Source: Oscillospiraceae bacterium | GTDB lineage: Bacteria; Bacillota; Clostridia; Oscillospirales; Acutalibacteraceae | DNA: 64,000 nt | Assembly (NCBI GenBank): GCA_022487055.1 | Contig: JAKVJJ010000004.1 | Location: 20,295-84,294, forward strand | Direction of reading: 5' to 3' | In this document: positions 1 through 8,779 of the stretch, piece by piece | Layout of the letters: each line of letters starts with the position of its first letter | How positions within the stretch are numbered: the first letter of the stretch is position 1 | Made by a program: the position numbers and the translations under genes | Notes under the pieces: generated by a model | Database searches by the model: none | Told to the model about the DNA's origin: nothing | The model's input: only the letters and a program-made list of their open reading frames with translations

Positions 1-971
1 AAATAGCATTTGGCATCATAGCTCTGCACCAAATACTGCACCAGCACCCGTTCCAACCGCTTGTCCATTTCATTGGGCGACAGCGGCCGCGGGTCGTCAC
101 GGGAAGCAATGACCGGGCGCTTGACCAGCATCCTGTGGGACAGCAGGACTGGACTGTCCTTCATTACGACCGGACGAACTTCCGGTTCCTCCATATCTTC
201 GGTTTCGCCGGTCAATTCCTCTCTGGTCATGGGGCGCACAGTTAAAAGGGAAAATGTGATGAAAGTCCCTATCACTAGCAGAGTCCACTGCATTCCCTGC
301 GGATAAATCACCGGTGCACCGAAAATTTCCGGGCAAACGGACACCGCCGCAAAAAGCACTGCGGGAAAGCCGAATCCAAACAGCCGCCCGCGTGAAACCC
401 GTCTGGCTTCGGCATCCATCTGCGCCAGTGAAAACAGGGTAAGCGTCATAAAAAAGAGCGCACCTGTGCGTAAGATATGTCCGCTGGTGAGCGGCTCTGA
501 CAGATCCACAAAGACTTGCAGCACCAACTCCCCGAAACACCAGAAAGCAGGCCATTTTGTCAACACCGGATGTTCTGCGGCAAAATTTTGACCATCTGCC
601 GCAAAGAGGCAGCCCTGCAGACACAGAATCAGCCCCGCAAAGACCGCCAGCAGAGTACAGATGCCGGTTGTATAAGGGAACCTGCCGGTCTTGTTTCGTG
701 CCTGTGCCACCACAGCAATGCCAGAAAGCAGGATGCCGGAAAGAATGAATACAATGCTCAGAACCCGACCGCTGAATGGCAGACGCACCATGGTGTGGTC
801 CCTGCGGGACACAAAGAAGCAGACGATACAGCCTGCCGCCAACACAATACACAAGACTTCGCTCATCACGTTCCATGTTCCTGACGCATAACCAGAAAGC
901 TCACAGAAACGGATGCCCATAGCCGCTGCCAGCGATGTGACAAAAGCAACCCATGCCAATTTCAATTTCAT
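1..971 (-). CDS. Polytopic membrane protein, C-terminus beyond window
   Basis: This reading frame is open from an ATG at 971 to the first base of the window, so it is missing from the ORF track, and about 323 codons are visible. The translation begins MKLKLAWVAFVTSLAAAMG and has roughly seven hydrophobic segments in the first 240 residues. A charged, presumably cytoplasmic stretch rich in Glu, Arg and Pro follows and runs off the edge. A GGAG-type ribosome binding site overlaps the end of the upstream citrate synthase gene, and only 15 bases separate the two genes, so they are probably co-transcribed. I do not recognise the family. The 259-aa ORF of the track on the same strand (97-876) is in another frame and is a shadow. 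Confidence 0.7.
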   Translation of the reverse strand, partial: MKLKLAWVAFVTSLAAAMGIRFCELSGYASGTWNVMSEVLCIVLAAGCIVCFFVSRRDHTMVRLPFSGRVLSIVFILSGILLSGIAVVAQARNKTGRFPYTTGICTLLAVFAGLILCLQGCLFAADGQNFAAEHPVLTKWPAFWCFGELVLQVFVDLSEPLTSGHILRTGALFFMTLTLFSLAQMDAEARRVSRGRLFGFGFPAVLFAAVSVCPEIFGAPVIYPQGMQWTLLVIGTFITFSLLTVRPMTREELTGETEDMEEPEVRPVVMKDSPVLLSHRMLVKRPVIASRDDPRPLSPNEMDKRLERVLVQYLVQSYDAKCY

Positions 972-986
972 GCAGAAAGGACACTC

Positions 987-2357
987 CTATCGTTCTTCGA
1001 TGGGGATGTAAGGCCGGAGTTTCGACAAGGAGCGGTATGCCGGGCGCATAATCCGCTTTGCCGTTTCGATTTCCTCAATTCGGTGTGCACACCAACCTGC
1101 CATGCGAGAAACAGCAAACAGCGGTGTGTAAAGATCCGACGGGATGTTCAGCATCTCGTAAACCAAGCCGGAATAAAAATCAACGTTCGCGCAAATCACT
1201 TTGGTGTCACCGCGCACTTCTTGGAAGACTTTCGGTGCCAATTTTTCCACCAGTTCAAAGATCTGGAACTTTTCCTCCATCCCCTTGTGCTGCGGTGCCA
1301 TCTTCTCCGCTTCCCGCTTTAAAATCACTGCGCGTGGGTCAGAGAGTGTATAGACTGCGTGTCCCATGCCATATATCAAGCCAGAATGATCCCCAACTTC
1401 TTTATTTACAATCTTTACTAAATAATCATGTACTTGTTTTTCACTGCTCCAGTCATCCACATGATGCATCAAATCATTCATCATCATCATCACGCGGTGA
1501 TTAGCGCCGCCGTGCTTCGGGCCTTTCAGAGAACCAATACCCGCAGCAATCGCGGAATAAATATCAGTTCCGGTAGAAGACAACACCCGCACAGCAAAGG
1601 TGGAGTTATTGCCGCCGCTGTGTTCCGCGTGCAGCATCATGCACAAATCCAGCAGATGTGCCTCATCATGTGTAAACTTGCGATCCGGCCGGATGGCGTC
1701 CAAGATAGACTCCGCAATGGACTGGGTCGGGTTTACCGGATGAAAGAACATACTCTCTTTATCAAATTTGCGGCGCTTGACCTGATAAGCATAAGTCATA
1801 ATTGCTGGAAGCTGAGAAATTAATTGGAATGACTGCCGCATATTATTTTCCAGCGAAATATCGTCCGGATTGTCATCATAGGAATAAAGTGCCAGTACAG
1901 AGCGTGCCAGCTTATTCATAATGTTACGGGACGGCGCCTTTAAAATCATATCCTCGGCGAAATTCTCCGGCAACTCACGATAATAGCTGATCACACTATG
2001 TAGCTTATCAAGCTGAGCGGTTGTAGGCAGCTTACCAAACAGCAGCAGCCACACCACTTCTTCATAGCCAAAACGGTCTGCTTTGCGGCATCCGGCCACA
2101 ATATCATACACATCAATGCCGCGATAGGTCAATACACCCTTGTCTGGCACCCGTACACTGTCATCAATCAGATAGCCATGCACATTACTGATTTGCGTCA
2201 GTCCAGCCAGTACACCTGTTCCGTCCGGATTTCGCAGGCCGCGTTTCACGCCATACAAGTCGTATTTTTCCATTGGAATCTGGTTGTTTTCCCGGAACTC
2301 ATTGCAGAGTTCCTTCAGTTCCTGCTGAACGGTCTGCTTGTCATTTTGCTGTTTCAT
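987..2357 (-). CDS. gltA: Citrate synthase
   Basis: Condenses oxaloacetate and acetyl-CoA to citrate in the cytoplasm, the entry to the oxidative branch that feeds glutamate synthesis in anaerobes. The 456-residue protein has the clostridial form with an extra N-terminal segment of about 50 residues. Visible family motifs are the His-containing MMLHAEHSGGNNST, the KGPKHGGANH loop, GMGHAVYTLSDPRA with the second catalytic His, the Asp in ANVDFYSG, and an Arg-rich RMAGWCAHRIEE near the C-terminus, so all catalytic positions appear present. It is the first gene of a probable two-gene unit with the membrane protein downstream and has its own consensus promoter. Identification as a citrate synthase is secure. 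A methylcitrate synthase role cannot be excluded from sequence alone, but no propionate genes are nearby. Confidence 0.95.
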   Translation of the reverse strand: MKQQNDKQTVQQELKELCNEFRENNQIPMEKYDLYGVKRGLRNPDGTGVLAGLTQISNVHGYLIDDSVRVPDKGVLTYRGIDVYDIVAGCRKADRFGYEEVVWLLLFGKLPTTAQLDKLHSVISYYRELPENFAEDMILKAPSRNIMNKLARSVLALYSYDDNPDDISLENNMRQSFQLISQLPAIMTYAYQVKRRKFDKESMFFHPVNPTQSIAESILDAIRPDRKFTHDEAHLLDLCMMLHAEHSGGNNSTFAVRVLSSTGTDIYSAIAAGIGSLKGPKHGGANHRVMMMMNDLMHHVDDWSSEKQVHDYLVKIVNKEVGDHSGLIYGMGHAVYTLSDPRAVILKREAEKMAPQHKGMEEKFQIFELVEKLAPKVFQEVRGDTKVICANVDFYSGLVYEMLNIPSDLYTPLFAVSRMAGWCAHRIEEIETAKRIMRPAYRSLSKLRPYIPIEER

Positions 2358-2423
2358 CAGATGATGAACCCCCTCTTTACCATACTCAGGGCTGCGGCCT
2401 CAGTGCAGCCATCACTCATCATA

Positions 2424-2452
2424 ATTTTACAGCATCACTGTCCTAAAGTCAA
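2424..2452 (-). promoter_or_regulatory. SigA-type promoter for citrate synthase
   Basis: On the minus strand TTGACT (2447-2452) and TAAAAT (2424-2429) are separated by exactly 17 bases. The start codon at 2357 lies about 60 bases downstream of the predicted transcription start. Confidence 0.7.
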
Positions 2453-2621
2453 GCTTTGGCCAGTTAAAAATGCATTTTTGATATTATTCTCTTGCATCAT
2501 GCCACTTTAAATCAGAGTTTATCACATTCCGCCGAAAATATGATGCATAATTTCTGCCTGTATCCTGTAAAATGTAAAGAAGCGAATGTGCAGGGACAAC
2601 ATAAAAAAGGGAGTGTCTGAA

Positions 2622-3680
2622 TTGAAAGGAAATACTTCGCTGCTGGTGCTGTTTTTCATACTATTGCTCATTGTGCCATGTGTCAGCCTCATCAGCCATC
2701 CGCAGCCCTCACAGCAGCGGTCCGCCTCCTCCGCTCCTGCAACCAGCCACAGTCAAGCATCCTCTACAAAAAGCAGCGCACCAACATCAAAAGCAGCAGT
2801 TTCCAAAACAAATGCACCGGCCGCAAAAAGCAGCGGAAAGACTTTTCATATTCTGGACAAAACCAGCGGAAATGTTTTGACAGTGGACGAGCTGGATTTT
2901 CTGCGCAGCACCGTTGCTACTGAAATCAGCCCGGACAGCCCTCCGGAAGCTTTGAAGGCGCAAGCTGTTGCTGCCTATACTTATTATACTCGTCTAAAAC
3001 AGCAGAATCGGCAGAAACCCGACGCTTCCTTAAAGGGTGCCGACTTTTCCTGTGAAACCGGCAAATGGAATATTTATGCCACAAACGACCAAATGAAGTC
3101 CCGCTGGAAAGAAGATTACAATAAATTTTACGGAAACCTGACCAGCACAGTGGACACCGTTTATGGCAAAGTACTGTGCAGCGGTGGAAAGCTGATTGAT
3201 GCCACTTATTATGCAATCAGCAGCGGAAAGACTGAGAATGCCGCAGATGTCTGGGGCAGTGCCAGTCCCTGTCTGGTTCCGGTTGCCAGTCCTGCGGATA
3301 TTTATGCACCCGGTTACCTGAGCACCGTGCAAATGAGCGCCACCCAGTTTCAGTCCGCTGCAAACAGTCTTGGCTGCAAACTCAACGGTTCCCCAGATTC
3401 ATGGATAGGCACTGCCCAGCGGACACCTTCCGGCATGGTCAGTACTCTGCAAATCGGCGGAAAATCTGTGAAAGGAACAGATATCCGCAAAGCATTTGAC
3501 CTGCGTTCCTCTGATTTCACGATTGCCTGTACCAGCAATTCTCTTACTTTCACTGTGAAAGGCTATGGCCATGGAGTCGGCATGAGTCAGGCCGGTGCGA
3601 TTGCCATGGCACAGCAGGGGGAATCCTATGCTAATATTCTTGCATGGTACTACCCCGGCTCCACTTTATCCAGTCTGTGA
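2622..3680 (+). CDS. spoIID: SpoIID/LytB-domain protein (stage II sporulation protein D)
   Basis: SpoIID is a membrane-anchored lytic transglycosylase that cleaves denuded glycan strands during engulfment of the forespore. The protein has one N-terminal membrane segment (LLVLFFILLLIVP), a Ser/Ala/Thr-rich linker of about 70 residues, then the SpoIID domain. In that domain ATEISPDSPPEALKAQAVAA holds the presumed catalytic Glu and GYGHGVGMSQAGA is the C-terminal signature, ending in AWYYPGSTL. The track begins at ATG 2586, but a GGGAGTG ribosome binding site sits 7 bases before the in-frame TTG at 2622, directly ahead of the membrane segment, so I prefer 2622 (352 aa). It is monocistronic and converges with the next gene with a single base between them. 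A LytB-type amidase enhancer is the alternative. Confidence 0.85.
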   Translation: MKGNTSLLVLFFILLLIVPCVSLISHPQPSQQRSASSAPATSHSQASSTKSSAPTSKAAVSKTNAPAAKSSGKTFHILDKTSGNVLTVDELDFLRSTVATEISPDSPPEALKAQAVAAYTYYTRLKQQNRQKPDASLKGADFSCETGKWNIYATNDQMKSRWKEDYNKFYGNLTSTVDTVYGKVLCSGGKLIDATYYAISSGKTENAADVWGSASPCLVPVASPADIYAPGYLSTVQMSATQFQSAANSLGCKLNGSPDSWIGTAQRTPSGMVSTLQIGGKSVKGTDIRKAFDLRSSDFTIACTSNSLTFTVKGYGHGVGMSQAGAIAMAQQGESYANILAWYYPGSTLSSL

Positions 3681-3681
3681 G

Positions 3682-5373
3682 TCAGCCGTTGAATTTATTG
3701 GCGTAAGCAAAGAAAGTCATGCCATTTTCCGCTGTAAATACACCGCCAAGTTTTGAGTCACGCAAACTCATGGATGGCACAAACAGCAATGGCACAGCAG
3801 GCACATGCTCTGCCAGCACCTTTTCCGCCGCGTGTAGTGCCTGACAATACCCTGCCGATTGCGTATCCGTCTGAAATGCTTTTGTCATCTGCTGCGTGAA
3901 TTTGGAGTTGTCCCAATTTGTCGGGTTCATCTGTCTGCCAGGCAGGAACTGCTCTAATATGGCGGCAGCATTCTGATAGGCCGGTGTCAATTCTGATATG
4001 GTCGCCTGCAGACTGCCTTTTTGGTATTTGTCCTGATAATTTTTGTACTCAAACTGTTCAACTTTACAGTTAATACCCAATTTTGCTTTCCACATACCCG
4101 CCACTGCATTTGCAGTAGTACTATATAAGGTAGACATCGGGACAGAAATTGTTATTTGCGGAAAGCCCTTGCCGCCAGGATAGCCTGCCTGTGCCAACAG
4201 CATTTGCGCCCGCCCGACACTGAACTTGTAATCTGTGGCCGCCGTGGCGAAATAGGAACCACCGGCGGTACGGAAATCATTTTTACCGCCGACATCCGCA
4301 AAGCCATGCGGCACAAAGGCATCTGCGGCCTGAAATCGGATGCCAGTCATTGCCACTGCCAAATTGTCGCGGTTAATCGCCAGCGAAAGTGCTTTGCGAA
4401 TCTGTATGTCGGACAGCGGTGCATCCTTGGTGCTGAGCTGCAAGCACAACAGATTTGCGCTATTGCTCGCCAGATAATCGCCGCGTTCCCGAATTCGTGT
4501 AAAATACTTGACCGGCAACGGTGAAATGTATTCCGTTTCATTATTGTCGTATGCGGAAAAGCGCGCTTCATCATCCTCAGAAAGCGTGCAGGTCAACCGC
4601 GATGCTGTTACTTTGTCTGCCTGATAATACTGGTCGCTTCGCTCATAAATAATATTTGACTTTACATTCCAACCAATCATTTTCATCGGGCCATTGCACA
4701 CAAAACTTGAAGAATTGCGGTCCCAGTCATTTTTGCCAACTTTATCTTCACGCAACGGCATAAAAATTGGTTGGACAAGCAACTGCGGCAAAAAATCACA
4801 CGGGGCATTCAGCGCTACCACCAACGTCCGGCTCGTCGGCGCGGAAACACCAAGCGCAGAAACATCCATCGCTCCGTCCAATATTGCACTGCCGTTTTTC
4901 AGGTGAGCAAAAAGGCCGCGCTTCTGGGCATTCTGCATAGCAATATTGCGGTGCCAAGCAAAAACGAAGTCATCTGCCGTGACTGCCTTGCCATCGGACC
5001 ACTTGATATTTGGGCGTAGGGTGAAAGTCCATGTTTTTTTGTCCGCGGATATGCTTACTTTTTCTGCCTGACCAAGCACAATCTGCCCAGTAGCATTGAT
5101 TTTATACAGGCCCTCAAAAGCAGCCGCACAATAAGAATCCGTGTCGGCACCCGTGCTTCGCGCCGGGTCAAGGGACTGCGGTTCCGGGCCAATACAGGCA
5201 TTCACTGCCGTGCCGGAATAGAGCGACTGCACAGCCGCCTTCCCCGCCGCCGAACTGGACAGCGGCTGCACGGAAGAAGCCGGCACGCTGCTGCTCTGCT
5301 GACTGCCACACCCGGCCAATGAAGCGGTTATCAGCGCCGCCGCCAGCAAGCTCGCAGTTATTCTTAATTTCAT
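3682..5373 (-). CDS. Oligopeptide-binding lipoprotein of an ABC importer (SBP family 5)
   Basis: Extracellular solute-binding protein of the OppA/DppA type, 563 residues, as expected for the family. The N-terminus is a lipoprotein signal with the lipobox SLAGC, followed by a Ser/Ala-rich linker. The mature part shows the family pattern EPQSLDPARSTGADTDS near the start and TWTFTLRPNIKWSDGKAVTADDF at about residues 115-135. The start is supported by a GGAGG site 11 bases upstream. No permease or ATPase genes accompany it, so it is an orphan that must share a transporter encoded elsewhere. It ends one base from the SpoIID stop in convergent orientation, and no terminator is visible between the two genes. 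Confidence 0.9.
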   Translation of the reverse strand: MKLRITASLLAAALITASLAGCGSQQSSSVPASSVQPLSSSAAGKAAVQSLYSGTAVNACIGPEPQSLDPARSTGADTDSYCAAAFEGLYKINATGQIVLGQAEKVSISADKKTWTFTLRPNIKWSDGKAVTADDFVFAWHRNIAMQNAQKRGLFAHLKNGSAILDGAMDVSALGVSAPTSRTLVVALNAPCDFLPQLLVQPIFMPLREDKVGKNDWDRNSSSFVCNGPMKMIGWNVKSNIIYERSDQYYQADKVTASRLTCTLSEDDEARFSAYDNNETEYISPLPVKYFTRIRERGDYLASNSANLLCLQLSTKDAPLSDIQIRKALSLAINRDNLAVAMTGIRFQAADAFVPHGFADVGGKNDFRTAGGSYFATAATDYKFSVGRAQMLLAQAGYPGGKGFPQITISVPMSTLYSTTANAVAGMWKAKLGINCKVEQFEYKNYQDKYQKGSLQATISELTPAYQNAAAILEQFLPGRQMNPTNWDNSKFTQQMTKAFQTDTQSAGYCQALHAAEKVLAEHVPAVPLLFVPSMSLRDSKLGGVFTAENGMTFFAYANKFNG

Positions 5374-5709
5374 GTATACGTTCCTCCAGATATGGAAAGT
5401 TCATTCTTTGTGAGAAGTGTGCTGCTGTTTTCCAGCACCGCCGCATCAGGATTGAGAAATATGCGGCCGGCAGTGCTAAATTGCCGTCGTTCCCTGCAAG
5501 ATACGCGCCTGCCTTCCTTTGTCTATTATTTTACCTGTTTTACGCTGATTTTACAAGTGCGGATACAAAAAGGCCCCGCCCAAATTAGGACGGAGCCTTT
5601 TTATTGTCATATACCAAGCGGCAGCACCGGAAAACCGATGCCGCCGCCACGCAAATACAACTACACTTATTTTGTTGAGATTTGTTTTAATTTAGTTGTT
5701 GTCGGAAAA
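5374..5709. other. Intergenic region without a gene
   Basis: 336 bases between the oligopeptide-binding protein and the large surface protein, both on the minus strand. It holds the surface-protein terminator (5566-5606) and presumably the promoter of the binding protein, for which I could not pick a convincing hexamer pair. ORFs of the track that enter here from the + strand are antisense shadows of the surface-protein gene. Confidence 0.6.
5566..5606 (-). terminator. Terminator of the surface-protein gene
   Basis: On the minus strand a GC-rich stem, AAAAAGGCTCCG paired with CGGGGCCTTTTT and containing one T-G wobble, ends in a T run. On the + strand the same position is a C-A mismatch, so the minus orientation is the better fit. 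It lies about 100 bases past the stop codon at 5710. Confidence 0.75.
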
Positions 5710-8544
5710 TTACTTTGTGACTTCAACAGCAAATACCTTGTAGGTAACGCCGTTAATCTTTGCATAGACACCGACCTTCTGACCATTGGTGGACTGGAAA
5801 GCCTTGATGGTGCGGGTAACAGTGCCATCAGCATTGATACCTGTGCCCTTCCAAGAACCAACAGCCTTGCCGTTTGCGGTCAGATAATCAAATGTTTTGA
5901 TCTTAGTGCCAGCGGCAGGAGTAATCTTGAAGGTATAGGTCTTACCGGCCTTCATCTGGAAGTCAACTGTGGTGTCGCAAGTGAACGGGCGGTCAACGAT
6001 TTCAATCTGGAAGACTCTTACGCCATTAGCGAAAACGCCAACCTTGTCGCCGACTTTGCCGTTTGCATAGACGTTGTAAGTACCAGTTGTGCCGTTCCAA
6101 GCGGAGACAGTACCAGTCTGGGCAACCTTGTCATTGCCAGTCACATACTTAATGTCAGTGATGCCAGCCTTATCAGCAGCGAAGCTAACTGTGTTGGAAG
6201 TGGACTGTGTCATCTTAATAACAGTCTCACCTGTAACAACAGTATTTTTGCCGTCGACATCTGTCACAGTTGTGGTCAGAGTTGCAGGAGTAACTACTGG
6301 AGCAGTTGCTTCAGCAACAAGCTTAACATTGACAGTAGCTGTGCTTGCGGTTGCGCCATCAACAGCCTTGCCATCTTTGTCAGTCAGAGTAGCAGTTAAC
6401 TGAACATCGTTAGCGCCATTGATGTTATCCTTTGTGTAACCAACGGACTTTACTGCGCAGGAGAGGCCGTCAGCAGACGGAGTCAACTCAACAGAGCCAG
6501 TCACGTTCGGTGTCCACTTAATCTTGTTTGTACCAAGGGAAGCTGCCGGGATGGTGGAAACAGAAACAGTCTTTGTTTCGTTCGGGCCAATGGCAACAGT
6601 GTCGGTCTGGTTTGCCTTAATGCCCTGCAGAGCAACTGTGCCTGCAGTGTATGTGCTCATCTTGTCGCTGTCAGCCTTGCTTTCAACAACCTTAACGCCA
6701 GGGATAGAGAATGCTGCTGCGCTGCCGGCCGGTGCCTTGTAAAGCACGGAACCGTTTGCGAGGTTGCTGATAACCAGCTTTGCATTGGTGGAAACAGGCT
6801 TGTTCTGGCCATAGATGGTGAAGCTGCCTGCTGGGACAACGAATGTTCCGTCAGAATCGTTGACATCGCTGGTCGTGATGGAAGCAGCGTTCAAAGTTGC
6901 GCCGCGCTCAACAAAGACCTTGCTGTCGCTGGTTCTGTCGCAGGATGTGCCTGACGGTGCAGCATCGTCAAAAGTACCAGTGTCAATCTTGCCGGCATTC
7001 AGAGTTGCGCCGGATTTAACAGTGACATCACTCATATAAGGCATATCGCCAACAGTCAGTGTGCCCTTATTCAGGACAAACTTTGCATCGTACGGGCAGT
7101 CAGCGTACCAGCCCTGTGTGCCAGCAACTTTGCCCATGTTGAGCGTCTTCACATCGGAAGATGTGGAAACTGCAACGGTACCATCCTCAGAAGTAATGTC
7201 GCCAACTGTGACAATGCCCTCAGCCTCTTTCAGGCTGGTCTGGTCACTGCTCAGATTGACATCCTTTGCATCGATGGAACCAGTCTGAATAGCAGTGTAG
7301 CCATTCAGTCTGTTCTTATCTGTTGCGCCAGTAACTGTTACAGCGTCAGCAGTTTTGATATTGCCGGTCTTAACTGTGGTCGGCTCTTTCTTTGCGCTAT
7401 CTACAGAAACGGTAACAGCCTTGTTAGCGGAGATGTTGCCAGTGGAACCATTCACTGTGAAAACAGTGGCGTTGCCAGTTGCTGTCGCATCGATGTTGCC
7501 GATGTTCGCATTTGCAGGAATTGTATAAGTTGCTGGAGCAGTTCCTGTGAAAATCAGGTCTTTGCCGGTGACATCATACTTATCACCATTAGTAGTATCA
7601 ACAGCACCTGTGGACTTATCCATCAAGTAAGTCTTGTTTGTGCCCGGGTTGTGCGGCTCAGCTAAAAGATCCTGGCTGTCAGCTGTGGCATCATTCACTT
7701 TATATGTATCTGTGTAATTGACTTTCAAGCCGGTTACAGTAGGATCAACTGCATCGTTCGCGTCCAGAGCCTGCAGTGTTGCACCGCCAACAAAGTTCGT
7801 GTTGATGCCCTGCTTTGCAACAGTAAACAAGGAGGTTGCAGTAGCGGATGGCTTGATATACTGGCTTTCCTGACTCGGAGCAACTTTTGCTGTTGCATGG
7901 GCTGTATCGGCTGTAACCGTAACAGTAGCATCAGCAGTACCAGTTTTTGATAATGTATAAATACCGAAGCTGCCCTGCTCATTCTGAGAAAGGGTTACTT
8001 CATCCGGTACTTTACCGTCAGCCAGTGTAGTACCAACGCTCTGGGGCAGAACAAAAGCTGTGCCGTCCTTATAAACGTTGAACTTAACTGTAACGGTGAC
8101 TGTTGCTTTGTAGTTCTGCATCTGCTTGTGGTTCGGGCCGACTTCAACATCGCCGAAGTCTGCATTCACTTCACGGGAAGCAGTGTAAGAACCAGTTTCC
8201 TGAGAAGGTGTCGTGGTCAAATCGCCAGGAACTGTTTCAGGGGAAATGGAAACGCCGTTGCCGCTGATATACCATTTCTGATTTGGAATCGTCTCAAGCC
8301 CTGTAGCGTCAACTTTCTTGCCGTTGCTGGCTGTCAACTTGACCTGACTCGTTAAGTCAGACAGTGAAATTGTCTTAGTAGGTACATAAGCGCCGCTAGC
8401 TTCAGCAATAGCGACCTCTTTAGTGGCCACTGATGTGGAAACACCAGCTGCAGCGAAAGCACTGCTTGTGCTCATTGCAAAAGCGCTGGAAACCATCGCA
8501 GCAGTCAGTGCGATGGCAGCGATTCTGCTAATCTTTTTGTTCAT
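5710..8544 (-). CDS. Large exported Thr/Ala-rich surface (S-layer-like) protein
   Basis: I recognise no named family. The 944-residue product starts at the ATG at 8544, which follows a full AAGGAGG site; the track's upstream start at 8577 has none. It begins with a signal peptide (MNKKISRIAAIALTAAM, cleavage probably after the second AFA). The mature part is rich in Thr, Ala, Val, Gly and Asp, with about four Cys and few aromatic residues. The central third has short TGNI/VTVGDIT/LNAGKI-type repeats resembling a beta-solenoid. An Ig-like stretch follows. The last 150 residues contain two related modules ending KVGVFANGVRVFQIEI and VGVYAKINGVTYKVFAVEV. No SLH, LPXTG or cell-wall-binding motif is visible. 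A consensus promoter and ideal ribosome binding site suggest very high expression, as for an S-layer or abundant wall protein. That role is inference. Confidence 0.75.
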   Translation of the reverse strand: MNKKISRIAAIALTAAMVSSAFAMSTSSAFAAAGVSTSVATKEVAIAEASGAYVPTKTISLSDLTSQVKLTASNGKKVDATGLETIPNQKWYISGNGVSISPETVPGDLTTTPSQETGSYTASREVNADFGDVEVGPNHKQMQNYKATVTVTVKFNVYKDGTAFVLPQSVGTTLADGKVPDEVTLSQNEQGSFGIYTLSKTGTADATVTVTADTAHATAKVAPSQESQYIKPSATATSLFTVAKQGINTNFVGGATLQALDANDAVDPTVTGLKVNYTDTYKVNDATADSQDLLAEPHNPGTNKTYLMDKSTGAVDTTNGDKYDVTGKDLIFTGTAPATYTIPANANIGNIDATATGNATVFTVNGSTGNISANKAVTVSVDSAKKEPTTVKTGNIKTADAVTVTGATDKNRLNGYTAIQTGSIDAKDVNLSSDQTSLKEAEGIVTVGDITSEDGTVAVSTSSDVKTLNMGKVAGTQGWYADCPYDAKFVLNKGTLTVGDMPYMSDVTVKSGATLNAGKIDTGTFDDAAPSGTSCDRTSDSKVFVERGATLNAASITTSDVNDSDGTFVVPAGSFTIYGQNKPVSTNAKLVISNLANGSVLYKAPAGSAAAFSIPGVKVVESKADSDKMSTYTAGTVALQGIKANQTDTVAIGPNETKTVSVSTIPAASLGTNKIKWTPNVTGSVELTPSADGLSCAVKSVGYTKDNINGANDVQLTATLTDKDGKAVDGATASTATVNVKLVAEATAPVVTPATLTTTVTDVDGKNTVVTGETVIKMTQSTSNTVSFAADKAGITDIKYVTGNDKVAQTGTVSAWNGTTGTYNVYANGKVGDKVGVFANGVRVFQIEIVDRPFTCDTTVDFQMKAGKTYTFKITPAAGTKIKTFDYLTANGKAVGSWKGTGINADGTVTRTIKAFQSTNGQKVGVYAKINGVTYKVFAVEVTK

Positions 8545-8622
8545 CCTTTTTGTCCTCCTTAAAATAATGGTGTGCATTTGCGTGTGCTATGAGAGTAAAC
8601 AGCATAACGACACCCATGCGTG

Positions 8623-8648
8623 AAAAAAGCCCGGCGCAAACCCGCCGG
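8623..8648 (-). terminator. Terminator-like hairpin inside the surface-protein leader
   Basis: On the minus strand CCGGCG, a short loop, and CGCCGG are followed by GC and six T. It lies about 35 bases after the predicted transcription start (about 8683) and about 80 bases before the start codon. It could terminate read-through from the metallo-beta-lactamase gene, but it also sits downstream of the surface-protein promoter, so it would act as an attenuator. Confidence 0.6.
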
Positions 8649-8689
8649 AAAATGCTCTCCCCACAGGCGCGGTCATTTTGTTTACGCTA

Positions 8690-8718
8690 ATTATAGGATA
8701 TTGAATTGGTAAAGTCAA
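8690..8718 (-). promoter_or_regulatory. Strong SigA-type promoter of the surface-protein gene
   Basis: Minus strand TTGACT (8713-8718), a 17-base spacer, and a perfect TATAAT (8690-8695). It predicts a leader of about 140 bases. Confidence 0.8.
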
Positions 8719-8779
8719 GGGTGAATCCCTGATTTTATCGCTTTTTAAGGGAAATTTTTATTGAATGAAGGAAAAATAT

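Noticed and set aside
5392-6399. 335-codon + strand ORF (and 6089-6403) opposite the surface-protein gene
   Set aside because: Antisense shadow of the repetitive Thr/Ala/Val codons. It runs over the terminator and has no start signal of its own.
8545-8690. c-di-GMP-I riboswitch in the surface-protein leader
   Set aside because: The conserved GGCAAACC and tetraloop-receptor elements could not be found. Only the terminator hairpin is supported.
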